NCBI GenBank assembly: GCA_016081115.2
Contig: CM071932.1
Location: 61,876,267 to 61,940,266 of the forward strand
Source: Rehmannia glutinosa
Taxonomy: Eukaryota > Streptophyta > Magnoliopsida > Lamiales > Orobanchaceae
Length of the DNA stretch: 64,000 nucleotides
Direction: 5' to 3'
Both the position numbers and the translations under genes were made by a program. Shown here in pieces: positions 11,567 through 22,500 of the stretch (positions are counted from its first letter, which is position 1; the number at the start of each line of letters is the position of its first letter). Under the pieces are notes generated by a model that saw only the letters and a program-made list of their open reading frames with translations, was not told the DNA's origin and did not search any database.

Positions 11567-11943
11567 TAATTTTGGTAATTAATAAAATCTTTTTCTTTTT
11601 GAAATCCATCCCGGATATCTTTGGGGTGGTAGAGGATTAGGCCCTAGGTGGGTTGAACCTCTTTAAATTGAAGTGTGCTATTTATTTTCCGCACTTAGCA
11701 TTTCGTTTTGCTTGAATTTTTCAAAAAATAGGGCAAAATCGAAAAACCGAGATAATCTATTTACCCCCTCTAGATTATCGTAGCCACTGGACTAACGACT
11801 ATATCTAGTAGAAGGTTGTCTTTTCTGGTGGACCTTCTAGCCATATCTTAAGGTGGTGGAACGGAGGGACATCACCGGTTGTATCATGGTGTTGCTCTTG
11901 CACACCTCCTTATGATTCTGATTTCTAGGAGAATAAAGCGGAT

Positions 11944-12902
11944 CTACGTCATCGGGAACATATTTGAATCAGATTTCTCAATCTGTTTGGTATCTTCAAT
12001 TGTCTGATCCTCAAGGAATACAACATCCCTGCTTTTGATAACTTTCTCCTTGACTGGGTCCCATAACTTGCCAAATTCTTCATGGCCATAGCTTAAGAAT
12101 ATGCATGACTTTGTCTTATCATCAAGCTTGGATCGTTCATCTTTGGGAATATGCATGAATGCCCTGCTGACCAAACACTCTCAAGTGTTTGTAGGAAACA
12201 TCTCTTCGATCAAACTCTATCACGGAATGTCGCCACCCAGAGGAGCTGATGGAGAAAGGTTGATTAGATCAACTGCAGTACTCATTGCTTCACCCCAAAA
12301 TGATTTGGGCAGATTGGAATGTGACAACATACATTTGACTCGTTCACAAATTGTCATGTTCATTCTTTCTGCTACGCCATTATGTTGAGGAGTTTTTGGA
12401 ATACTCTTCTCAAGCTTGATTCATGATCCCTGCAATGTTGCTCAAATAGACCCTCGTATTCACCACCATTGTCAGCACAAACTCGTTTCAGCTTGTTTCC
12501 TGTTTCTCTTTCAACACTTGCTTGAAAATTCTTAAAGATACTCAGAACTTGATCTTTAGATTTCAAAGCAAAGCACCAGATTTTTCTAGAGAAATCGTGT
12601 GACAAAATATATTGCACCACCAAGACTTCTATCTTCATGTAGCACAAATCAGTATACACCAGATCTAATGGATGAGATTTTCTTAAAGGTGAAAAACTCT
12701 TAAAAGCAACTCTGTGTTGTTTTCCAATTAAACAATCAACACAAGTTTGTAGGGGCATACTGGTTACCTCTGGGAGAAGTTTCATTCTAGTTAGAACTTC
12801 TAAACCCTTCTGGCTTAGATGTCCGAGCCTTCTATGCCATAGCTCAATGGAGGAACTTTTATCAATGGCATTCACCTCTCCATTGGGTAATCTGGCTTGC
12901 AT
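11944..12902 (-). pseudogene. C integrase (frameshifted)
   Basis: The GAG-pre-integrase and HHCC finger are at 12,700-12,860 (LWHRRLGHLSQKGLEVL ... CVDCLIGKQH). The DDE core follows with DLVYTDLC and RVCADNGGEYEG. A frame break near 12,390 removes the catalytic Glu segment from the main frame. A downstream piece at 11,944-12,174 (KSCIFLSYGHEEFGKLWDP) is the integrase C-terminal region. No intact enzyme is encoded. Confidence 0.8.
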
Positions 12903-13588
12903 CGGTACAAAGAATTCTGCTTCTGTCCCTTAGCGATAATGAGAGAGCCTTTGGTGAGCTTCCATTTTCCTTCACCAAAGTGATTGTCATAGCCAGCATC
13001 ATCAAGTTTGCCAGTGGAAATAATATTCAGCCGAATGTCAGGAATATGTCTGACATCCTTGAGCACGAGTCTGCTTCCTGTATCAGTGTTCAATATGATG
13101 TTACCTATGCCAACGACCTCTGTCACACCATGGTTGGCCATTCTGACTTTGCCAAAGCTACCACTAGTGTATGTTGTGAACATATCACGATGAGGTGTGA
13201 TATGATATGAAGCTCCTGAATCAATAATCCAGTCTGTTTGTTGGCATGTTGAACTGATACAAGCATCATCACAAATGATGACAACATTGCCATCAACTGC
13301 AGCGGCGGTAGTGTATTTGTCATCGATCTTGTTTTCATTATTTCCATTCTAATGATCTCTTTTTTTCTTTCTACAATCTCTCTCATAGTGATTTGGACCA
13401 CCACAATAATGACATTTGAAGTCCTTCTTGGATTTGGACCTCCCCCTGGATTTGTCTCTTTTATTTTGAGAACCTCTGAACTTGCTCCTTCCCCGCTTGT
13501 CATTTTCAGCTACTAAGGCTTTTGACTCAGAAGAATATTCTGACTCTTTTCTTCTGGACTCTTCATTAAGAAGACAATCTTTGACCAT
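12872..13588 (-). pseudogene. C gag zinc knuckle and protease (frameshifted)
   Basis: The 13,349-13,588 frame ends with a complete CCHC knuckle, CHYCGGPNHYERDC, after a lysine/arginine-rich region. Protease follows in other frames. Its active-site segment (DSGASYH type) is around 13,205-13,230. Its downstream part, GVTEVVGIGNIILNTDTG, is in the 12,872-13,183 frame. At least two frame changes separate knuckle from protease. Confidence 0.75.
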
Positions 13589-13599
13589 CTACATAGTCA

Positions 13600-14112
13600 G
13601 TTCACCATTCGGTGAGTTCTTGGCCGACACCACAAGCGTGTCCCAACCGTCGGAGTAACAAGGTGAGCAACAATAAAGCAATCACTTCATTATCAAGGGA
13701 AATTTTCATAGTGGTAGACTGGTTTATCAGACTTGATACACATTTAGATGCTCTGTCATATTTGCACCTTCCGTGTACCTGAGTCGAACAATTTTTCTGA
13801 TAATAGAAGCTTTGTTCAAGGCATTTTCCTCTCAAACATGGTTTCAATATTTTTCCACAGAACATCAGCCTTTTCCTCATTAGCAAAATGATGGAAAATG
13901 CTATGCTCAAGAAACGCCGGATATATCCTACGATTTTTACGTGTAGGATTTTCCACTTGTCATCACTTGTATCTTTTGGTTTGGCAAGATATCACCTTTC
14001 AAGGGCAAATAAAGATCCTTGCGGAGAGAAGATCCAATATACTCGGTTTCCAAATATTGTAGTTGGATCCATTGAGTTTGAACATCCCACCAACAGATGT
14101 TGATTTCTCCAT
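13600..14112 (-). pseudogene. C gag N-terminal part (frameshifted)
   Basis: The ATG at 14,112 lies about 20 bases past the primer site, and the first residues (MEKSTSVGGMFKLNGSNYN) have the usual copia gag opening. The reading then changes frame several times (13,602-13,910 and 13,992-14,282 carry pieces). The start is chosen from its position relative to the primer site and the gag-like N terminus. Confidence 0.65.
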
Positions 14113-14130
14113 TTTTTTAATCCGCAACAA

Positions 14131-14146
14131 CGTGGCTTTGATACCA
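14131..14146 (-). other. C primer binding site (tRNA-iMet type)
   Basis: The minus strand reads TGGTATCAAAGCCACG two bases after the LTR, close to the initiator-Met primer site of plant copia elements. Confidence 0.8.
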
Positions 14147-14148
14147 CT

Positions 14149-14769
14149 TGTTGGGAAAGAGTGTCAAGATAAATGACACCGCAAAGCGAAAATAGTAAAA
14201 TCTTTTCCCACCTAGTTTGGATTAAAATGGGAATCAAACCAAGAATACCAAATAATAGTGCAAGATTATAAAAATAGGACACACGAATTTTTACGTGGAA
14301 AACCCAAATTAGGAAAAACCACGAGACCGTAGTCCGGATAAATCCTCCACTAAATGTATAGTAAGCTTACAATATTTTTCCTAAAAATAGGGGACACACA
14401 AATTATCTCAAGTTACTCAACTTGGAATACCGAAAAAAATAGAAATGTTATTTTGGGTGAGAATGAAAAATTACAACTAATTTTTTTCCCTTTTCTATAC
14501 TCAAAACACACACTTATAGAAGTCTCTCTACTCTCTATTTTTCTCTCTTTCTAGCAATTGCTAAATTGCTTCTTGTTGGTGTGTTTTCTTCTCTGCTGAG
14601 TGATGCCTATTTATAGGCAAAATGAATGTGCAAAATGACAAATTCCAAGCAACTTTTGGTGCAAGACTTTGTATCTAAATTTGCCACCTTTTCTTTCCTT
14701 CAAACTTTTCGGTTTACAAATTGTTGTTCCCAATTTTTGACTTTGATTACCACATGTGTTGGACTAACA
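14149..14769 (-). repeat. C LTR, shared by two element copies
   Basis: 621 bases, TGTTGGGAAAG to GGACTAACA on the plus strand. On its left are a primer site and gag, as after a 5' LTR. On its right are a polypurine tract (14,770-14,787) and RNase H, as before a 3' LTR. One LTR therefore serves two copies. Confidence 0.85.
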
Positions 14770-15401
14770 ATTCTCCCCCTCCACCTCATGTGGGAAATCA
14801 AACAAACCTGCTTTGCTTCTACAAACTTCAAACTTATCTCTTGGTAAAGACTTTGTCAGCATATCTGCACCATTTTCATCAGTGTGCACTTTCTCAAGTT
14901 GCATCAACTTTTCATCAAGCATATCTCGAATCCAATGGTATCTCACATCAATGTGTTTTGACCTTGAGTGGAATGATGAGTTCTTACTCAAGTGAATTGC
15001 ACTACGGCCATCAAGATGGGCGTGTATTTTTCTTGCTTTAAGTCTAGTTCTGCAGAAACTTCTTCAAACCACAACATCTCCTTGCAAGATTCCGTCACAA
15101 CAATGTATTCGGCTTGGTCGTGGATAATGCCACATATTTTTGAAGTTTCAATTGCGAGAGATAGCTCCCTTGCAAATCTCATCGGGTATCCGATTGTGGA
15201 CTTCCAGGAATCAATATCACCAACCATATATGCACTGAAATCCGTCAGTATAGTGTGTTCATCACCAAATCCTAGACAATATTTAGAAGTACCTCTCAAG
15301 TACCTCAATATTCATTTCAATGCACACCGATGATCTTTCCCTGGATTAGAGAGAAAACAACTAATAACACCAACCGCATGAGCAATATCGGTCTAGTACA
15401 T
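14764..15401 (-). pseudogene. C (right copy): RT end and RNase H
   Basis: MRYLRGTSKYCLGFG at about 15,270-15,308 is the RT connection. RNase H follows (ESCKEMLWFEEV at about 15,070, SRSKHIDVRYHWIRDML at 14,905-14,960, then ADMLTKSLPRDKF). A frame change lies near 14,990. B is inserted upstream of this block and splits the RT gene; the continuation is at 23,479-23,598. Confidence 0.8.
14770..14787 (-). other. Polypurine tract of C right copy
   Basis: The minus strand reads GAGGTGGAGGGGGAGAAT immediately before the LTR start TGTTAGTCC, the normal plus-strand primer position. Confidence 0.8.
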
Positions 15402-15406
15402 ACTAT
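15402..15406. other. Target site duplication of B (left)
   Basis: ACTAT, repeated exactly at 23,474-23,478 at the other end of element B. Confidence 0.9.
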
Positions 15407-16662
15407 TGTTAGACAAGTGTTTTTATCATGATTTTGATGATTTTGTTCAAATGTGTTTTTAAACCAAAACAATGTCCCTAAATGTTGTCTAAATACTTGA
15501 CCGATTTAAAATGTTTCTACTATTTTTCGGAGTATTTCTTGGAGTTTATTTGCGATAAAAATTTGGACAACACATCTCTTTCGGAGGCTCGACCGGTCGC
15601 CCTATAGGGCAACCCGTACTGAGTTGAGTTTTGGAATAGAAAAAAGGAAGGTAGAAAAAAATTAGGGAGGGCGATCGGTCGGCCGGGGTGGTCGACCGTG
15701 GGGGCGACCGGTCTACCCCCTCGGGCGGCCGTGCACCGGAGCCCTCCCGGGTTGATGTCTTCTCTGTTTCGATTTTTAATCAACCCCAACCGGTCAAGAA
15801 CAAGAGGGCGGCGGTCGCACCCCCTCCGGCCGGTCCCCTTTGTAAAAATTGCATAAAACCAATTTGAATCTTATCTCTCACACCTGGTCGAACCCCACAT
15901 TTTATCAAGACACTATCCATTGCGTTTTTCATGACTTTTCCCTATTTTGTGGGATTGATTTCTAACATTATATTGATGATTTTAAATGGTTTCTTTTGCA
16001 GCAAATCACTCCCCAAGGAGGAGCCTATGTCTGGAAATCAAAGCAAGACCTCTCCTATAAATAGAGGCTTCATTCAAACAACAAGATACAACACATCACA
16101 CAAGCAAAGAGCAAACAAGCAAACACTTTCATATATCTTGTTGTATTAGCCTTAGCACTTTCACTTACACACATTTGAGGTCTAGGCTTTCAATTCTTGA
16201 TTACACTTGTACTCATATTGTATCATTCATTATTGAGTTGTAATCTTGATTTTGGTCATCATTCAACACAAGACATCCTTGTGAGTATTCTTGTGGTAAG
16301 AATACACTTGGGTGATCTAGGTGATAGGTGTTTGGAGAGTGTGGTACTCTTCAAAGGTGGTGAAGGAAGATTGTGGTAATCTCCTTGAAGGTGTTGTAAG
16401 AGGGTTGTGGTAATCCTCAAGGTGTTGTATTAATTTGGTAATTAATAAAATTTCTTTTTCTTTTTCAAACCCATCCGGATATCTTTGGGGTGGTAGAGCA
16501 CGTAGTCCCTAGGTGGGGTGAAGCTCTTTAAATCAACGTGTGTTGTTTATTTTCCACATTTAGCTTTCATCTTTGCTTGATTATTCGAAAAAGAGGGCAA
16601 AATCGAAAAACCGAGATAATCTATTCACCCCCTCTAGATTATCGTAACCACTTGGACTTGCA
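15407..16662 (+). repeat. B 5' LTR
   Basis: 1,256 bases, TGTTAGACAAGTG to GGACTTGCA. TATAAATA box at 16,056-16,063. A GC-rich block with CGACCGGTC words lies at 15,590-15,840. Confidence 0.92.
16056..16063 (+). promoter_or_regulatory. TATA box of B 5' LTR
   Basis: TATAAATA in the expected LTR position, directed towards gag; conserved in A and in the B 3' LTR. Confidence 0.7.
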
Positions 16663-16664
16663 CG

Positions 16665-16677
16665 TGGTATCAAAGCC
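16665..16677 (+). other. B primer binding site
   Basis: TGGTATCAAAGCC two bases after the LTR end; matches the tRNA-iMet primer site with one change. Confidence 0.85.
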
Positions 16678-16719
16678 AAACTCTTTGGCTAGCTCGTTCC
16701 GAGTAAAGAGGAAAGATCC

Positions 16720-18330
16720 ATGGCTACGAATGATGCTCATCTCACCACCGGCGCCTCCACCAACAAGCCACCACTATTCGACGCCAACAACTATGCATTT
16801 TGGAAAGACCGTATGGAGTGTTTCCTACAAGAGTGCGGGTTCGACATTTGGAATGTGGTTGTTGAAGGAGTTGATCAACCAACCAAGAAATTGGAGAATG
16901 GCACCTCGGCTCCTAAGCCTTTCAAGGAGTTCGATGAAAGCGACAAAAAGGCTCTCTCTCTCTAAACGATAAGGCCTTAAATATTTTGCATTGTTCTCTC
17001 ACCGCCACCGAGTACAATCGCATAAGAGGCATAAGGTCGGCACATGAGGTTTGGAAAAAATTGGAGACTATATATGAAGGGACAAAAAAGGTCAAGCAAG
17101 CAAGAAAGACCATGCTTGTTAAAGATTTCGAAAACTTTAACATGTATGATGGTGAAAGCATCTCTAAGATGGTGGAAAGGCTTGACAACATTGTCAATCC
17201 TCTTGTGGCCCTCGGTAAAGTCATCTCCGAAGAAGACAAGGTGACTAAGGTATTGAATGATATTCCCGGCTTATGGTCCGAAAATGTGACGGCTATCACG
17301 GAGGCACAAAATCTTGAGACACTCAAATTTGATGAGCTCATCGGGAATCTCCTCATCTATGAAGTCTATCTCAAAGAGAGGAAAAATTCCAAACCAACCA
17401 TCAATCAATCGGCTATGCAAAATATTCCTAAAGGTCTTGCTTCTTCTTCTAATAATGCATACTATGATAATGATGATGATGATGAGGAGACGGCCGCACT
17501 TGTTCGAAAATTTGCAAAATTTGTGAACAAAAACAAAGCAAGAAAACCAAGAGATAATGCTTGCTTTAAATGCGAAAACCGGGCACTTCATTGCCGATTG
17601 CCCAAAACTTCGATGAGGAGGAATAAAAGAAAAAGAAGCACTTTTCGAAAAAGAAGGCTCTAAATGCGGAGGTCAAAATTTGGGATGAATTACTTGAAAC
17701 AACCGACGAGGAAGGAGAAACCGAACATGGTCTTATGGCCATAGACGATGAAAATAATGAGGTGCGCTCTAACTCTTCTACCTCCTCCTTAGTTGATGAA
17801 TTGCAATGTGATTTTGATGAATTGCAAAATTGAATTTCAAAATTTGATTGTTAAATACAAGACCTTAAAAAGGAGCATAAAGAGCTTAAAGTTGAAAAGG
17901 ATAAATTATTTACTTCTTATGAATCTCATGATAGCTCATGCTATTACTCTTACTCAAGTTCATACTCTTGAAACCGAAAAGGAATTGCTAACAAAAATCT
18001 TGAATGTTTGAAAAATGATGTGCATCGTTTTAACATAAGCACGGATAAAGTTACAAAAATTTTAGATGCACAAAGAGGTGAGCATTCCAAATTGGGACTT
18101 GGTTATAAACCATTTCAAAGCGTTTTTAAGAAAAATAACCAAGGTCCGACTTTTGTACGTGCTAGTAGCTCTAATACTCCTACTTGTTTTTATTGTGGCA
18201 AAGTTGGACATTATGCTAATAATTGCAAATTGAGAAATAGCTCTAGTCATGTTTGGAGACCCAAAAGTCTCAAGACTAACCCCGTGGACCCCAAAATTAT
18301 AGGGTACCTAAAAGAAATTCTTTTGTAGGT
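16720..18330 (+). pseudogene. B gag (frameshifted)
   Basis: The ATG at 16,720, 43 bases past the primer site, starts a gag N terminus with PPLFDANNYAFWKDRMECFL. A first frame break follows at about 16,965. The main body lies at 16,986-17,663 (MLVKDFENFNMYDGESI, DIPGLWSENVTAI). A first zinc knuckle near 17,560-17,610 is broken by one missing base. A coiled-coil-like, leucine-rich part spans 17,790-18,010. A second complete knuckle, CFYCGKVGHYANNC, is at 18,185-18,226. At least four frame changes separate these blocks. Confidence 0.85.
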
Positions 18331-18349
18331 AATAGGGGCTATAACAACA

Positions 18350-19460
18350 ATGGAAGATTCAAAATGGCTCGTGGACAGCGAGATGTTCATGCCATATGAC
18401 CGAGGAGGAGAGAACTTTTTACCAACATCAAGCTCCAAGAAGAGGGTATGGTCATGTTCGGCAATGACAAAGGGAGAATTCTTGGAAATGGAGAAATTGG
18501 TAACTCTTCTTTCTCTCTTAGAAATGTTCTTTTAGTAGAAGGGCTTAAGTTTAATTTGATAAGTGTTAGCCAACTTTGTGATTCAAATTATGATGTTTCT
18601 TTCAATAAAGAAAAATGCCTTATACTTAAAAATGGTGAAATTATTTGTGAAGCAAATAGAAAAGGCAATCTTTACAAAATTTGTACAAGTGATTTGGTTA
18701 GTCAAAATGTTTCTTGTTTAGTCGTCAATAATGATTTTACTAGTTTATGGCATAGGAGACTTGGACATGTTGGATACAAGAATTTGAAAAATATTTACAA
18801 AAACCAACATGTGAAAGGACTACCCAAATTGAATTTTGAAAATCTTGGCTTATGTGACACTTGTCAAAAGAACAAATTAGTTAAAAGTAGTTTTAAGCCC
18901 AAAATGAAATTTTCACAACCAAACCCCTACAATTGCTTCACCTTGATTTGTATTGGGATATTGGTACGGCAAGTCTAAGTGGAAAACATTATACTTTCGT
19001 TATTGTCGATGATTTTTCTAGATATACTTGGGCTCTTTTTCTTACCAATAAAAGTGATGTCGTTAATGAGTTTGTTAAGTTGTGTAGACTTATTGAAAAT
19101 GAAAAAGAAGATACTATTAAGTCTATTCGAAGCGATCGAGGTGGAGAATTTGATGGTGAATTTAGAGTCTTTTGTGAAACTAAGGGATATGCTCATAATT
19201 TTTCGGCTCCAAAGACACCTCAACAAAATGGAGTAGCCAAAAGGAAAAATCGGACACTACAAGAGATGAGTCGGTCCATGCTCAATGAATTTTCACTTCC
19301 AAAATATTTTTGGGCCGAAGCCGTAAGTACCGCTTGCTATGTCATTAATCGAGTTTACATTCGCCTAAAATTAATAAAACTCCATATGAGCTTTGGAAAG
19401 GAAGAACTACAAATATTAGTTATTTCAAGATATTTGGTTGTAAGTGCTTTATTTTGAATA
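18350..19460 (+). pseudogene. B protease and integrase (frameshifted)
   Basis: The protease active-site region at about 18,362-18,410 is out of frame with its downstream part (LVEGLKFNLISVSQLCD, 18,535-18,585). The integrase finger is LWHRRLGHVGYKN ... LCDTCQKNK at 18,746-18,872. After a shift at about 18,935 the core continues in the 18,933-19,457 frame: HLDLYWD, VIVDDFSRYTW, IRSDRGGEF, and TPQQNGVAKRKN carrying the expected Asp residues. In the last motif the usual catalytic Glu position reads Lys (AKRKN rather than AERKN), so the enzyme would be dead even without the shifts. Confidence 0.85.
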
Positions 19461-19884
19461 CCAAGGATCAATTGGACAAACTTGATCCTAAAGCCGATGA
19501 AGGGATATTTATGGGATATTCAACAAAGAGCAAAGCATATCGGGTTTACAATAAGACTAGTGGGGTTGTTGAAGAATCTATCCATGTCAAATTCAATGAA
19601 GCTTGGGTGTTGAAAGAATACCCAATGATGAAAGTGATGAAGAGGATATTATTGAACCCATTGTTCAAAATGATGCTCAAAATGATCAACCTACTACATC
19701 AAATGATCAACCATCCACTTCAAGTGTTCCTCAAGAAGATAAATGTGATACTTCGGATCTTTCCGTGGCATTGAAATTTAAAGGAGATCACCCAAAAGAT
19801 CTTATTATTGGTGATCCCATTGATAAAGTGATGACCAAGAAGAAAATTTGCCGAAAAAGCTCTTATATCTCAAAAAGAGCCTAA
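19454..19884 (+). pseudogene. B integrase C-terminus and acidic linker
   Basis: Two overlapping frames encode the integrase tail (KADEGIFMGYSTKSKAYRVYN) and an acidic, Asn/Gln-rich linker (EEDIIEPIVQNDAQNDQPTT) typical between integrase and RT in copia polyproteins. Confidence 0.75.
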
Positions 19885-19899
19885 AAATGCTAAGGAGGC

Positions 19900-21386
19900 T
19901 ATTGAGAATGGGGATTGGTTTTTGAGATGCAAGAGGAATTGAATCAATTTGAAAGAAATGATGTATGGGAATTGGTACCTTGTCCTCCTTCTCAAACTAT
20001 TATTGGTACAAAATGGGTATTCGGAATAAGCTTGATGATCAAGGCAATATTGTTTGAAACAAGGCAAGGTTAGTAGCTCAAGGGTATTGTCAAGAAGAAG
20101 GTATTGATTATGATGAAACTTTTGCACCCGTAGCGTTTAGAAGCTATTCGTATTTTACTTGCCTATTCTTGTTATAAAAATTTCAAACTTTACCGAATGG
20201 ATGTTAGATCCGCTTTTTAAATGGACTTATTCAAGAAGAAGTCTATGTAAAACAACCTCCGGGGTTTGAAAATTTTTCTAGGCCAAATGATGTTTATAAA
20301 CTTAAAAGGCCTTGTATGGTTTAAAGCAAGCCCGTGCATGGTATGATAGACTTAGCTATTTTCTTTTGCAAAATGGTTTTACAAGAGGTAAAGTTGATAC
20401 TACTCTCTTTGTTTTTGAAAAAGGGCAAGATTGTTTACTTGTGCAAATTTATGTTGATGATATTATATTTGGTGCTACTAATGAATCATTGTGCAAGAAA
20501 TTTTCTAAGTTAATGCAAGGAGAATTCGAGATGAGTATGATGGGGGAGCTCAACTTCTTTCTTGGGCTTCAAATTAAACAATGCCAAGAAGGTATATACA
20601 TTTCGCAATCAAAATATACAAAGGAACTTTTGAAAAAGTTCGGCATTGAAGAAGGAAGAAGCGTCTACTCCTATGGCAACCAATGTCAAAATTGACAAAG
20701 ATGAAAAAGGCAAATCCGTGGATGAATCAAAGTATCGAGTATGATTGGTAGTTTACTTTATTTAACCGCTAGTAGACCGGACATTCTTCATGCCGTATGC
20801 CTATGTGCTCGTTTTCAAAGCAATCCCAAAGAATCTCATATGAGTGTCGTTAAAAGGATTTTTCGATATTTAAAAGGCACTATTCAATATGGTCTATTCT
20901 ATCCAAAGAATGAAAATTTTTCTCTTAAAGGTTATAGTGATTCGGATTATGCGGGAAATATTGATGATTGGAAAAGTACTTCGGATCATGTCAATTTTTG
21001 CGATTGCCTAGTTTATTGGTTTTCAAAGAAGCAAAATTGTGTTTCACTTTCAACGGCGAAGCCGAATATATTTCCGCGACTTTTGTTGTACTCAACTTCT
21101 TTGGATGAAGCAAACTTTAGCGGATTACAAATGCTCTTTTGAAAATGTTCCTATATTTTGTGATAATATATCCGCTATAAACATTGCTCAAAACCCGGTT
21201 CATCATAACCGTACTAAACATATTGAGATTCGACATCATTTTCTAAGGGATTGTGTTTCTAAACGAAAAATTGAGATATCTTTTGTACCATCTCAAGATC
21301 AATTGGCGGACATTTTTACAAAACCGCTATCTTCCGAGACTTTTGCGTCCATACGAGCTCGTTTAGGCATAATGCATATTGAATGA
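19900..21386 (+). pseudogene. B reverse transcriptase and RNase H (frameshifted)
   Basis: The RT N-terminal part (19,930-20,300) is scattered over frames. From 20,312 the frame reads MYGLKQARAWYDRL, then LVQIYVDDIIFGATNES with the active-site Asp pair at about 20,451-20,462, then GELNFFLGLQIKQCQEG. After another shift, 20,741-21,142 encodes MIGSLLYLTASRPDILHAVC and the start of RNase H. The 21,039-21,386 frame carries PIFCDNISAINIAQNP, RTKHIEIRHHFLRDCV and the terminal QLADIFTKPL segment, ending at TGA 21,384-21,386. One residue seems lost in the APRAW motif (reads ARAW). Confidence 0.88.
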
Positions 21387-22500
21387 GGTTTATGTTTGCA
21401 TTTTGCATGTTTTTAAAACTTAGGGGCGAAAAATCGGAATTTTGGTTGAAAATTCGGATTTTAATAAAACTGGCAAAGACAGTGGGCTGATGAGGTTGAG
21501 GGCAACCGGTCGCCCTCAACGTCGACCGGTCGCCCTCAACCACGACCGGTCGCCCTAAGCTAAATTTTGGATTAAAACCGTTCTGTCTCATGCCTTAGTC
21601 ATTTTAACCCATTTTTGCCATTTTTCGTCCCCTTTGCCAAATTCACACAAATTTCACTCAAAATTTGTTTTCATGCATTCAATTCATATCTTGGACCTTA
21701 TATAGCATGTTTATCATCATTATCGCTCATCTTTACCGATCGAATGGTAAGAATTTTCCTTTCTTTGCTCAATTGAACCCTTGAGTTTGTGGCTCTCTTG
21801 TATATTTCTTGATGAAATTATCTTATGATCATGATGAGCTTAGTTGTTATATTGTATTGTATGATGCTTGGTATGATTTGGTGATGAAATTTTTTGGCTT
21901 GATTCATTTACAAGGGCTCTATACAACTTCTTTTAATTTTTACGCCCACAAAGTGTTCGATGAAATGTCACAATGAAAATTTCAACTTCTACATGACTCT
22001 CTTGCTTTCAAAAGTCTTATATACTTATTGAGATCATGTCTTGGTATACAAAACGAGCTTATGGATTTATTCATGATACATTTCTCCCATTTCTTCGGAT
22101 TTTAAGCCTTCTTCTTTCAATGGTTGATAAATCGTATTCTAGGCGCACTTTGATATACTTGTATAACGTTTTTATCTTCCTAACATTTTTTTATGATTCC
22201 AAAGGGGAAGAAACAGGAAATTGGCTCGTTAGCTCAAAGAAGCTAATAAAAGCTCACAATAAAAGCTACAAGCTATGGCTTCCTAAAGCCAAGTATACCT
22301 AGTCCATGGCTTGCATTATAGACTTAATTGCAATAGATTATAAGTATTTTGACAGGGGGAGCTTATTAGCTCATGATGTTTATGTGTATCCCGTAAAAGC
22401 TTGTTATAGCTTATGCTTATGCTTATGCAATTTTCTTGTTGATGTGCTTTCAATAGGGGAGCTTCTTATAAAAAATGTCGTTAAATGGATAGTTCACTCG
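21387..22500 (+). other. B: non-coding spacer between pol and 3' LTR
   Basis: 1.1 kb with no supported gene; homologous to 9,257-10,400 of A. Contains three tandem 20-base GC-rich units (21,503-21,557). It ends abruptly at 22,500, where about 85 bases present in A, the polypurine tract and the start of the LTR are missing. Confidence 0.7.
21503..21557 (+). repeat. GC-rich 20-bp tandem repeat
   Basis: Three units of the form CGACCGGTCGCCCTCAAC plus two variable bases. The core CGACCGGTCG is palindromic and recurs inside the LTRs. Confidence 0.85.

Larger units (their letters stand above)
8816..11796 (+). mobile_element. A: copia element, 3' part only (same family as B)
   Basis: It begins inside RNase H, directly against the E1 LTR, and ends with a complete 3' LTR. 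The coding tail, the spacer and the LTR are collinear with B (20,950-23,473). The 5' half would lie left of the window, beyond the other end of E1. Its right boundary interrupts the pol of element C just after the QPSTRYS segment, so A is inserted in C. The LTR end is slightly degenerate (GGACTAAC where B has GGACTTACA), so the junction is placed to within a few bases. Confidence 0.85.
10484..11796 (+). repeat. A: 3' LTR
   Basis: Starts TGTTAGATAAATG and ends near GGACTAAC, about 1.31 kb. It carries a TATAAATA box at 11,131-11,138 and an expanded minisatellite at 11,405-11,566. Alignable with the B LTRs and more distantly with solo LTR D. Confidence 0.9.
11797..14148 (-). mobile_element. C (left copy): Tork/Tnt1-like copia element, LTR-proximal half
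   Basis: Reading leftward from the LTR at 14,149-14,769 come a primer site, gag, zinc knuckle, protease and integrase. The frame then enters the integrase-RT linker and is cut by insertion A at about 11,796. The rest of this copy (RT, RNase H, 3' LTR) must lie beyond the left edge if it survives. Protein types (DSGASYH protease, LWHRRLGHL integrase finger) fit the Tork/Tnt1 group; lineage is by family knowledge, not by a tree. Confidence 0.85.

Noticed and set aside
16922..17356. 144-codon minus-strand open frame
   Set aside because: Shadow of B gag on the opposite strand.
21503..21557. CRISPR-like array
   Set aside because: Three 20-base direct units without unique spacers, inside a retrotransposon of a plant genome.
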